A DNA stretch of 10,095 nucleotides from DTSX01 sp964008355 (lineage in GTDB: Bacteria; Pseudomonadota; Gammaproteobacteria; Steroidobacterales; UBA11654), in contig CAXGBD010000044.1 of assembly GCA_964008355.1 (NCBI GenBank), positions 1-10,095 on the forward strand, written 5' to 3'. The notes beneath the pieces were generated by a model, which saw nothing but the letters and a program-made list of their open reading frames with translations, searched no databases and was not told the origin of the DNA. The position numbers and the translations under genes are program-made. This document shows positions 1-6,920 of this stretch, one piece after another. The number at the start of each line of letters is the position of its first letter. Position 1 is the first letter of the stretch.

Positions 1-575
1 AGAATATCAATGGAACGAGAGAAAATCTTAGCCTCTATGCCTTTTAAATTTTTTAAAATATCATCTCTAGAAAATAGTATTCCAGGTTGTCCAAGAAATA
101 AATTTAATAATTCAAATTCCATGTTGGTCAGATCCAGACTGTGGCCATTCAAGTGAATCTCCCTTTGAGAGCTAAAAACCTGAAACTCATCCCGTTCATA
201 ATCTCCATCCTGCTTGTTCAATCTTCTAAATAAACTATGGATTCTGGCGACCAATTCTCTCGGCTCAAATGGTTTAGAAATATAATCATCTGCACCTAAA
301 TCCAGGCCTCTTATTTGATCCAATGACTCTCCTCTAGCGCTGAGCATAATGATCGGAGTTGAGAACTTTTTTCTAATGTTTTTACACACCTCAAACCCGT
401 CCATCTTCGGCATCATTACATCTAGAATAATGATATCCGGTTGATGGGCTCTGATCATGCCCAGAGAAGTCGTTGGATCTATGGTTGAGACCAACCCAAT
501 CTCAAAGGTCTCAAAAAATTTGGTTAGCAGTTTAGCCAGCTTAGCATCATCATCAATGAGAAGGGCTTTAAGCAT
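1..575 (-). CDS. OmpR/PhoB-family response regulator (3' end beyond window)
   Basis: Translation of the reverse strand from the ATG at 575 is open to the left edge, giving 191 residues with the C-terminus missing. Residues 1-118 are a receiver domain: acidic pocket D8-D10, phospho-acceptor D52 in LDVMMPKMDG, the switch Ser79 (MLSA), and K101 in the SKPFEPREL segment. Residues about 128-191 are the start of an OmpR-type winged-helix DNA-binding domain (LDLTNMEFELLNLF, then FSRDDIL). The visible part stops at RSIDI, inside the usual recognition-helix region, so only some 30-40 residues should be missing. All receiver residues needed for phosphorylation are present, so a partner histidine kinase is expected, perhaps encoded further left. 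The start lies 6 bases after the stop of the bilin-reductase-like gene, which implies co-transcription. The family is certain; the regulon is unknown. Confidence 0.93.
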   Translation of the reverse strand, partial: MLKALLIDDDAKLAKLLTKFFETFEIGLVSTIDPTTSLGMIRAHQPDIIILDVMMPKMDGFEVCKNIRKKFSTPIIMLSARGESLDQIRGLDLGADDYISKPFEPRELVARIHSLFRRLNKQDGDYERDEFQVFSSQREIHLNGHSLDLTNMEFELLNLFLGQPGILFSRDDILKNLKGIEAKIFSRSIDI

Positions 576-581
576 TGCAAT

Positions 582-1418
582 CTAGGATGAAGACCACCTG
601 TTGGTAGCGGATTTAATTTGTTCAGTGCCAATTCTAAGCTCTAACATTCTGTTCGCTTCTTCTGCTCCAAAAACTTCAATTGGCAATATGTTCATGGGAT
701 CATTTCGATATCCCAATTCCCTGACTTGAAAATCGTACTGTTGCTGACCAGCACGCTCGGACACAGGAACTTCATCTGCTTCATCCAACCACTGAAACCA
801 GCGATCAATAAACTTCTCTAAATAATTTGCACAGTAGTCGATATTTTCATTATTCAATTCCGCATGAGAACTAACACAAACAGGAGACATGAATGATCTC
901 AGATAGGTTCCATGACTGACAAAGCGAGTCCAATCGGGTTGCGCTCTAAAATCTAGAAAATCTTTGTTCACTGGTTCGTAATATTTCATTAAATAATCAG
1001 GATTGGTTCTAAGATCCATTCTTGGAGTGTATTCCGCATAAAAATAAAGCCTTGGAATGGTTCCAAAAATAACTGCAAGATGAGGCACTCTCGTTTGTTG
1101 ACCTAGAAAAACAGTAGCATTGATATCTAAAATACTTCTTTGGCGGTTGCCGATCCATGAATGCACTAACCAGTCAACTTCTTCGCCAGTATAGGAGTTA
1201 AAAGAGCCCTCCAACTGCCCATGCTTGGGGTGTTCATCGGAAATAAAATAATCTCTACCTTCACAAGATGGATGTTTTTCAACAGAAAAGCGTTCTTTAA
1301 CTCTTTCTATAATGCCTGTTTGAATTCCCCAGCATTTTTCCCAAGCCTGACTGACATCAACATTTGGGCTTTCTGCAAGAAATTCCATTATCGTTTTGGT
1401 TTCTTTGCTCTGGCTCAC
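582..1418 (-). CDS. Red chlorophyll catabolite reductase-like protein (ferredoxin-dependent bilin reductase superfamily)
   Basis: A 278-residue protein starting at GTG, with a strong AGAAGGAG Shine-Dalgarno 7 bases upstream. There is no signal peptide or membrane segment, so it is probably cytoplasmic. The order of motifs matches what I remember of plant red chlorophyll catabolite reductase (ACD2/RCCR). These are a VHSWIG segment at 85-90, a beta-strand region ending in RMDLRTNPDYLMKYY (133-147), a YLRSFMSPVC segment (172-181), and a C-terminal NDPMNILPIEVFG (239-251). The last aligns with the plant (D)DLDLQFPRMFG region, and Asp240 would correspond to the substrate-site Asp. Plant RCCR reduces red chlorophyll catabolite with electrons from ferredoxin and is structurally related to phycocyanobilin:ferredoxin oxidoreductase-type enzymes. 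Substrate here is unknown: it could be a chlorophyll breakdown product, a bilin, or something else. The response regulator follows directly. The assignment rests on remembered motifs, not on a search. Confidence 0.68.
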   Translation of the reverse strand: MSQSKETKTIMEFLAESPNVDVSQAWEKCWGIQTGIIERVKERFSVEKHPSCEGRDYFISDEHPKHGQLEGSFNSYTGEEVDWLVHSWIGNRQRSILDINATVFLGQQTRVPHLAVIFGTIPRLYFYAEYTPRMDLRTNPDYLMKYYEPVNKDFLDFRAQPDWTRFVSHGTYLRSFMSPVCVSSHAELNNENIDYCANYLEKFIDRWFQWLDEADEVPVSERAGQQQYDFQVRELGYRNDPMNILPIEVFGAEEANRMLELRIGTEQIKSATNRWSSS

Positions 1419-1425
1419 TAATTTT

Positions 1426-1433
1426 CTCCTTCT
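1426..1433 (-). promoter_or_regulatory. Shine-Dalgarno for the RCC-reductase-like gene
   Basis: On the reverse strand AGAAGGAG is followed by 7 bases and then GTG. This is one of the strongest ribosome binding sites in the window, and it supports GTG at 1418 as the start. Confidence 0.75.
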
Positions 1434-1501
1434 AAAAGTTACTCATTCACTCATTAACTAAGAATATTCTATCAATAAAGCAAAATAATTGATCTTTGTC
1501 A

Positions 1502-1530
1502 TTGTTTCACACAGATAAAGTATTCATAAT
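1502..1530 (+). promoter_or_regulatory. Predicted sigma70 promoter of icd
   Basis: TTGTTT (1502-1507) and CATAAT (1525-1530) are separated by 17 bases. The -10 matches the TATAAT consensus at five of six positions and the -35 matches TTGACA at three. The predicted transcription start near 1537 gives a leader of about 36 bases before the icd GTG. It lies in the gap between two divergent genes, where a promoter is required. This is a pattern match only. Confidence 0.45.
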
Positions 1531-1560
1531 GATGCCGGTTGTGATTATTAGGCAATACAA

Positions 1561-1567
1561 AAAGGAG
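1561..1567 (+). promoter_or_regulatory. Shine-Dalgarno for icd
   Basis: AAAGGAG is followed by 5 bases and then GTG at 1573. It decides the GTG start over later in-frame ATG codons. Confidence 0.75.
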
Positions 1568-1572
1568 ATAAA

Positions 1573-2859
1573 GTGACTGATACAAGTGACAATGGATCAA
1601 AAATTGAGATGATTAATGGTCAATTGAGTGTCCCGGATAATCCCATCATCCCCTTTATTGAAGGCGACGGTATCGGACCCGATATCTGGAGAGCCACAGT
1701 TAGGGTCTTGGACGCCGCCGTTGAAAAAGCCTATCAAGGTAAGAAAAAAATTCATTGGCTGGAAGTATATGCCGGTCAGAAAGCTTTCGATAAATTCAAT
1801 AACTGGTTACCGGAAGAAACAATACAGTCCTGCCAAGAATTCCTGGTCTCGATTAAAGGGCCGTTGACCACTCCAATTGGCGGTGGCATGCGTTCATTAA
1901 ATGTTGCATTGCGACAGTTATTAGACCTGTATGTCTGTCTCAGACCGGTACGTTGGTTTAAAGGAGTGCCCTCGCCAGTGCGTCGACCAGAACTGGTGGA
2001 TATGGTTATTTTTAGAGAAAATACCGAAGGCATTTATGCGGGTATAGAATTTGAAGAAGGTGACGAGAGCAACAAAAGATTTCTAAACTTATTCAAAGAA
2101 AATTTTCCCGAAGAGCATGCAAAAATTAGGTTTCCTGACTCCTCTGGAATAGGGATTAAAACGATATCAAGGGAAGGAACAGAACGTCTATTAAGATCAG
2201 CTTTAGACTACGCCATAAAAAATGGTAGGAAAAGCATCACCCTAGTGCACAAAGGAAACATCATGAAATTTACCGAGGGTGCATTCAGAAATTGGGGATA
2301 TGAACTTGCTGAAAGAGAATATGGAAGTTATGTCTACACTTGGGATCAATGGGAAAAAACCAAAGCCAAAGAGGGTGAATCAGCTGCCAATGACGAACAA
2401 CAACAGGCAATAGACAATGGAGCTATCCTGATCAAGGATGCAATAGCTGATATTACATTACAACAAGTACTAACCCGGCCTACTGAATTTGACGTGATCG
2501 CCACCATGAATCTTAACGGTGATTATTTATCCGATGCATTGGCTGCTCAAGTCGGTGGCATTGGCATAGCTCCGGGTGGAAATATTAATAATCTAACAGG
2601 CCATGCTGTATTTGAAGCAACTCATGGAACAGCACCGAAATATGCAAATCAAGACAAAGTCAATCCTGGTTCAGTCATTCTTTCTGGAGAAATGATGCTG
2701 CGTTATCTGGATTGGACCAAAGCAGCTGACTTGATTATCAAAGCAATGGAACAAACGATTGATCAACAGACCGTCACCTATGATTTTGCCAGACTGATGG
2801 ATGATGTTTCACCTGTCAAATGCAGCGAGTTTGGAGACGCCTTGATAAAGAACATGTAG
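1573..2859 (+). CDS. icd: NADP-dependent isocitrate dehydrogenase
   Basis: A 428-residue cytosolic TCA-cycle enzyme that oxidatively decarboxylates isocitrate to 2-oxoglutarate, making NADPH. It is collinear with E. coli Icd (416 residues) along nearly the whole length. GEGDGIGPD-type motif is present near residue 31, GPLTTPIGGGMRSLNVALRQ lies around 95-115, and the catalytic Tyr sits in RENTEGIYAGIE. The Lys in LVHKGNIMKFTEGAF and the Asp-rich MNLNGDYLSDALAAQ metal region are also present. NADP-specificity residues of the E. coli enzyme are all kept: Lys-Tyr in HGTAPKYA, Val in QDKVNPGS, and Tyr and Arg in VTYDFARLM. Ser108 (RSLNVAL) is equivalent to the E. coli Ser113 phosphorylated by AceK, so control by an isocitrate dehydrogenase kinase is possible. 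It differs from E. coli by a short extra region around 255-280 (KTKAKEGESAANDEQQQ). The GTG start is fixed by the ribosome binding site just upstream. It converges on ilvH. Confidence 0.98.
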   Translation: MTDTSDNGSKIEMINGQLSVPDNPIIPFIEGDGIGPDIWRATVRVLDAAVEKAYQGKKKIHWLEVYAGQKAFDKFNNWLPEETIQSCQEFLVSIKGPLTTPIGGGMRSLNVALRQLLDLYVCLRPVRWFKGVPSPVRRPELVDMVIFRENTEGIYAGIEFEEGDESNKRFLNLFKENFPEEHAKIRFPDSSGIGIKTISREGTERLLRSALDYAIKNGRKSITLVHKGNIMKFTEGAFRNWGYELAEREYGSYVYTWDQWEKTKAKEGESAANDEQQQAIDNGAILIKDAIADITLQQVLTRPTEFDVIATMNLNGDYLSDALAAQVGGIGIAPGGNINNLTGHAVFEATHGTAPKYANQDKVNPGSVILSGEMMLRYLDWTKAADLIIKAMEQTIDQQTVTYDFARLMDDVSPVKCSEFGDALIKNM

Positions 2860-2934
2860 GCCACTCATTGAACAAGATTTAATGGATGCCTCTTCGCTAC
2901 AGACCCTGATTGATATTAGACTCTTGAATAAAAA

Positions 2935-3429
2935 TTAGGCACTGACTATGGGCTCTTCCTTAGCAAGTGCCAAAGGGCCACTTCTAGCAACCGCTACAAT
3001 CTCAGCCAATGCCTCTATGGATTTTAGAAAATCACTATTCGCTTCCCAGTCATCCATTGCCTCAACAATTACAAATCCATTTTGATCACTTATAGTTTCA
3101 GCAGCATGATCTGAAAGTATGGCTTCCAATAGCTCTCTCTGTTGCTCCTCGATCTTGAACTTAATCATGATTAATTCTCTCTCAACATGGTCATGGAGAG
3201 TGATGTCAAAAACATCATCTACATCAATTAACTTATTTAGTTGTTTTGTAATTTGTTCTATCACTTGATCTGGACCCTCGGTTACCAGGGTGATTCTTGA
3301 TATCGTTGGATCTTGAGTTGGTGCAACACTGAGAGATTCAATATTATAACCTCTGGTTGAAAACATTGAGGCAACCCTTGCCAATGCTCCCGCTTCATTT
3401 TGAAGTAATATTGCAATCGTGTGTCTCAT
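2935..3429 (-). CDS. ilvH: Acetolactate synthase small (regulatory) subunit
   Basis: A 164-residue protein, the same size as E. coli IlvH (163). The N-terminal ACT domain (about 1-75) starts MRHTIAILLQNEAGALARVA and contains the FSTRGYNIESLSVAPTQD segment, which forms the valine-binding and large-subunit interface in the family. The C-terminal domain (about 80-155) includes RELIMIKFK and ends with ARSGPLALA, the usual IlvH ending. The protein activates the catalytic subunit and confers valine feedback inhibition. It normally sits directly downstream of ilvI or ilvB on the same strand. Here the large-subunit gene is on the opposite strand, with start codons 164 bases apart. The 75-base gap to the converging icd shows no convincing hairpin terminator. 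The Shine-Dalgarno before the ATG is weak. Confidence 0.97.
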   Translation of the reverse strand: MRHTIAILLQNEAGALARVASMFSTRGYNIESLSVAPTQDPTISRITLVTEGPDQVIEQITKQLNKLIDVDDVFDITLHDHVERELIMIKFKIEEQQRELLEAILSDHAAETISDQNGFVIVEAMDDWEANSDFLKSIEALAEIVAVARSGPLALAKEEPIVSA

Positions 3430-3506
3430 CTTTACTATTCTACTCTATATGATCTGGTAAAAAAGACTGATCATACCTCGTCTGGATAAAAGAGTTTTTT
3501 AATTTG

Positions 3507-3561
3507 AATTAGTTAATTTTATTTTTATTTTTTTGTAGTATTGTACTTCGCCTGTTATCCA
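3507..3561 (+). promoter_or_regulatory. Candidate promoter of the acetolactate synthase gene with upstream T/A-rich tract
   Basis: TTGTAG (3533-3538), a 17-base spacer and TATCCA (3556-3561) form a modest sigma70-like match. The TG at 3553-3554 gives an extended -10. The 25 bases upstream are almost pure A/T, as in an UP element. The predicted start near 3568 leaves a leader of about 26 bases to the ATG at 3594. The match to consensus is partial. The divergent ilvH promoter must lie in the same 164-base gap, but I cannot place it. Confidence 0.3.
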
Positions 3562-3593
3562 TGAAATACAGCGTTTGATAATTGAAAAATAGT

Positions 3594-5405
3594 ATGAGTC
3601 ATAATAAAGAAATAGAAGGATCGGATTTAATTGTTCGTGTTCTTGCAGAACAAGGCGTTGAAATGATTTTTGGTTATAGTGGTGGAGCAATATTGCCAAC
3701 CTATGATGCGATTTTTAGGTACAACCTTGCAAACCAAGTGAATGATAAAGATCCAATGCCACTTGTGGTGCCAGCCAATGAACAAGGAGCCGGTTTCATG
3801 GCTGAGGGCTATGCGAGGAGCACGGGAAGACCAGGTGTTGTATTGGTAACCTCTGGACCAGGTGCTACTAACACGGTTACTCCGGTGAGAAATGCCATGG
3901 CAGACTCTATTCCCATGGTAGTTATCTGCGGACAAGTCAATAAAACATCCATCGGAACAGATGCATTTCAAGAAGCTCCAATGACGAGTGTGATGGGATC
4001 TGTGGCAAAACATGTCTTTCTCGTTACCCATCCTGAGAAACTAGAATCCACAATTTGTGCCGCATTCAAGATTGCTTCTTCAGGACGACCAGGACCGGTA
4101 GTAATTGATATTCCAAAAGACATTCAAACATCAATGATTGCTCCCAATACCAGTGCATCAATCAATATTTCAGCCTATCAAAATAGACAGAATCAAATTG
4201 AAAAAAATACTTTGAGTGATACTGAATGCAATCATTTCTTTAAGCTCTTAGGTAAGTCAAAACGCCCATTACTCTATGTTGGAGGGGGCGTCATAGCGGC
4301 AAACGCATGTGATTCTTTGCAAGGTTTTGCGGAGAAGTTTCAGATACCTATCACCACGACCCTCATGGGCATTGGCGCCATAGACACTCAGTCCGATTTA
4401 TCATTGCATATGCTTGGTATGCATGGAACTTCTTATGCTAATTACGCTGTCCAGGATTGTGATTTCTTGATTGCAGTTGGTGCAAGGTTTGATGACCGAG
4501 TTGCAGCATTACCGAAAAAATTCGCACCCAATGCAAAAGCGGTTGCCCATTTTGATATTGATCCATCAGAGGTGGATAAAGTAAAAAATGTAGACTGGTT
4601 CCATATCGGCATTCTCAATAAAGCTATTTCATCCTTAATGGATCACTCTGAAAAAAAACAGCTATCGCTTGAATTTTCAGCCTGGATGGAAGAAGTAAAA
4701 AAATTGAAATCAAATTATCCCTTGGACTATGACAGGGAATCAGATCTCATTCAGCCACAAATGGTTTTAGAGGAAATTAATAAAATAACACAGGGTAAAG
4801 TCATCATTGCTACAGGCGTCGGTCAACATCAGATGTGGTCTGCACAGTACTTTGATTTTATTAAGCCAAGGCAATGGTTAACTTCAGGAAGTATGGGTAC
4901 TATGGGGTTCGGATTACCGGCTGCCATTGGTGCTCAATTCGCCAATCCCGATTCAATAGTCATAGATGTGGACGGGGATGGCAGCATCCGGATGAATCTC
5001 GGAGAATTAGAAACCGTCACCAACTATAATTTACCTCTAAAAATTCTTCTCCTTAATAATTCTGGAGACGGAATGGTAAGACAATGGCAAAAACTTTATT
5101 ACGGAGGGAGATTATCTGGAAGTGATAAAACCCTCCATAAAAAAGACTTTATCATGTCTGCTAAAGCAGATGGCTTCAAGTATGCCGAACGGATCACTGA
5201 GAAAAATAATCTTAAAAAAACGATCCAGGAATTTATTAAGTTTCCAAAAGCCGCTTTTCTTGAAGTCATCATTGACCCTAACGCCATGGTATTACCAATG
5301 GTTGGACCTGGTATGGCTTATGACCAAATGATTACGGGAGAATTTATGAATAGTCGTGAAGATGATCCTGAAATCGATGAAATCGACCCAACAGCAATGT
5401 TTTAA
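3594..5405 (+). CDS. ilvB: Acetolactate (acetohydroxyacid) synthase large subunit
   Basis: A 603-residue thiamine-diphosphate enzyme that condenses two pyruvates to 2-acetolactate, or pyruvate plus 2-oxobutyrate to 2-aceto-2-hydroxybutyrate: the first common step to valine, leucine and isoleucine. The N-terminal Pyr domain has FGYSGGAILPTYDAIF and catalytic Glu63 in NEQGAGFMAEGYARSTGRPG. The middle domain has PLLYVGGGV and AVGARFDDRV. The C-terminal domain has the ThDP motif D460-GDGS ending at N488-N489. Trp498 (MVRQWQ) aligns with the Trp that in E. coli AHAS II favours 2-oxobutyrate. Wording such as TDAFQEAP and VGQHQMWSAQ recalls yeast Ilv2 more than E. coli IlvI. It has NEQGA where HEQGA is usual, and an acidic C-terminal tail (REDDPEIDEID). 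I prefer ATG 3594; an in-frame TTG at 3582 would add four residues. Neither has a good Shine-Dalgarno. Confidence 0.95.
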   Translation: MSHNKEIEGSDLIVRVLAEQGVEMIFGYSGGAILPTYDAIFRYNLANQVNDKDPMPLVVPANEQGAGFMAEGYARSTGRPGVVLVTSGPGATNTVTPVRNAMADSIPMVVICGQVNKTSIGTDAFQEAPMTSVMGSVAKHVFLVTHPEKLESTICAAFKIASSGRPGPVVIDIPKDIQTSMIAPNTSASINISAYQNRQNQIEKNTLSDTECNHFFKLLGKSKRPLLYVGGGVIAANACDSLQGFAEKFQIPITTTLMGIGAIDTQSDLSLHMLGMHGTSYANYAVQDCDFLIAVGARFDDRVAALPKKFAPNAKAVAHFDIDPSEVDKVKNVDWFHIGILNKAISSLMDHSEKKQLSLEFSAWMEEVKKLKSNYPLDYDRESDLIQPQMVLEEINKITQGKVIIATGVGQHQMWSAQYFDFIKPRQWLTSGSMGTMGFGLPAAIGAQFANPDSIVIDVDGDGSIRMNLGELETVTNYNLPLKILLLNNSGDGMVRQWQKLYYGGRLSGSDKTLHKKDFIMSAKADGFKYAERITEKNNLKKTIQEFIKFPKAAFLEVIIDPNAMVLPMVGPGMAYDQMITGEFMNSREDDPEIDEIDPTAMF

Positions 5406-6847
5406 TTGGGCTGTTGTTCACCCATAGCATCAATGCCATGGGTCGCTCCGGATTGTGTGTAGATTACTTTTTTTCTAAAAAATCTGACCATTCCCATTTT
5501 TCCCATTCTGGATGCACCGGTTCCAGAAAATTTAAACCAATTCTTCTCCCCATCAAAAACATAGGTTGTTATTCCACAATCTTGAACGCTAATCGCACCT
5601 GCATCTAACTGTCTTGCAATCTTTTCAGCTTCATTAGCATCACCAGCTAGAACCGCTGCCGATAGGCCATATTTGCTATCATTTGCCAATTCAATGGCTT
5701 GGTTAACATCCGTATAGGTCATTATTGGAATAATGGGTCCAAATGTTTCCTCGGTCATCACCATCATTGAATGATCGACATTTCTGACAACGGTGGGCAA
5801 AATCCATTTACCTCCCCCATGTTCCTCGATGACTCCACCACATAGAATTTCTGCACCCTTATCTTCGGCATCCCTGAGATGCTGCTCAATGATATCAGCC
5901 TGTTTATCAAAGATGAGAGGGCCTATGTGTCCTTGGTTAATATCTGGATAATTGATCTCAACCTGTTGAGCCAGTCCTACCAATTCAGATGTAAACTCTT
6001 CAGCAATGGAAGAGTGAATGTATACTCTTTCAATGGATTGACATGCCTGGCCAGTAGCCTGAACGGAGGCTCTCAATACAATTCTTGCATTGTTTTTGGG
6101 ATCTGCATTCTCTGTGATAATGACCGGATCCTTGCCTCCGAGTTCTGCATAAATGGGGATAAAATTCTCCGCGCCGCTCTTACAAACAATTTTTCCTGTC
6201 TTAACGCTACCGGTAAAGCATAGGGCATCTACGTTATTGATTAAATCCTGACCGGTTTGTCCATCACCTGCAATGAATCTGCAAACCGCATTCAGCTCTG
6301 GAACTTGTTCGAGTGTTTGTTGCAAAGGTTTAATAAACCTTGGGGTAATTTCACTTGGTTTGACAACAACAGCTGAACCGGCCATTAAAGCTGGTATTAA
6401 ATCAATCAAAGTGATTAGGAAAGGAAAGTTCCATGGTCCAATAACACCAACTACTCCGAAAGGTACCAACTGATGCTTGTAGGTTACAGTTGGAGTTGAT
6501 GCCTGTATCGATGCTTTTTCGGCAAAGACCTCTTCACCTATTTCAAGCCAATCTTGGATCATTGTGGTCAGTCTTGCAATCTCAGCAGTTGCTATAAAAT
6601 ACCGCCCGGTATCCGTTACCAACGCTTCCAATAATTCCTTACTGGAAGAAACCACCTGAGCCCATTCTGATAAGACTCTAGCACGTTCCTGAACCGTCAT
6701 ATTTGACCAATGTTGCTGATTCTTTCTAAGATCGTTAACAATGACTTTGACTTCTGTGCCACTAACTGCATCAAAAGAATAATCGATCTTGCCAGTCCTT
6801 GGATTTCTAGCTTCTATGACTCTGGTGCTGTGGCTTTCGGTATTCAT
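5402..6847 (-). CDS. NAD(P)-dependent aldehyde dehydrogenase (substrate unknown)
   Basis: A 481-residue member of the aldehyde dehydrogenase superfamily, a complete single domain of normal length, oxidising an aldehyde to an acid with NAD(P). Motifs seen: GVIGPWNFPFL with Asn140, cofactor-binding VVKPSE with Lys163 and Glu166, FTGSVKTGK (211-219), general base Glu235 in AELGGKDP, nucleophile Cys269 in GQACQSIERV, and Glu367 in EETFGP. Glu166 after KPS would disfavour the NADP 2'-phosphate and so suggests NAD, but this is inference. The C-terminus FKFSGTGASRMGKMGMVRFFRKK is a variant found in several uncharacterised members. Motifs alone do not give the substrate. The ATG lies 73 bases after the dehydratase gene on the same strand, so co-transcription is possible. 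Its last 4 bases overlap the end of the converging acetolactate synthase gene. Confidence 0.93.
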   Translation of the reverse strand: MNTESHSTRVIEARNPRTGKIDYSFDAVSGTEVKVIVNDLRKNQQHWSNMTVQERARVLSEWAQVVSSSKELLEALVTDTGRYFIATAEIARLTTMIQDWLEIGEEVFAEKASIQASTPTVTYKHQLVPFGVVGVIGPWNFPFLITLIDLIPALMAGSAVVVKPSEITPRFIKPLQQTLEQVPELNAVCRFIAGDGQTGQDLINNVDALCFTGSVKTGKIVCKSGAENFIPIYAELGGKDPVIITENADPKNNARIVLRASVQATGQACQSIERVYIHSSIAEEFTSELVGLAQQVEINYPDINQGHIGPLIFDKQADIIEQHLRDAEDKGAEILCGGVIEEHGGGKWILPTVVRNVDHSMMVMTEETFGPIIPIMTYTDVNQAIELANDSKYGLSAAVLAGDANEAEKIARQLDAGAISVQDCGITTYVFDGEKNWFKFSGTGASRMGKMGMVRFFRKKVIYTQSGATHGIDAMGEQQPN

Positions 6848-6920
6848 TGGTCAGATTACATCTTTTTCGCAATTATCTAGATAGGCTAAGACTACGACTA
6901 AATAACTGGTTCATCAATAA

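Noticed and set aside
2860..2934. Gap between the ends of icd and ilvH, searched for a terminator.
   Set aside because: I found no GC-rich hairpin with a T-run on either strand.
3561..3578. Five-codon frame ATG AAA TAC AGC GTT TGA before the acetolactate synthase, considered as an attenuation leader peptide.
   Set aside because: It has no run of Val, Leu or Ile codons, no Shine-Dalgarno and no following terminator hairpin. It would also overlap the likely -10 region.
3627..4031. 134-codon reverse-strand frame opposite the start of the acetolactate synthase gene.
   Set aside because: It lies wholly within well-conserved enzyme coding sequence and has Cys/His/Ser/Trp-rich shadow-frame composition.
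6848..6920. Gap between the dehydratase and the aldehyde dehydrogenase, searched for a terminator or promoter.
   Set aside because: No clear hairpin or promoter pair was found, so read-through from the dehydratase remains the simplest reading.
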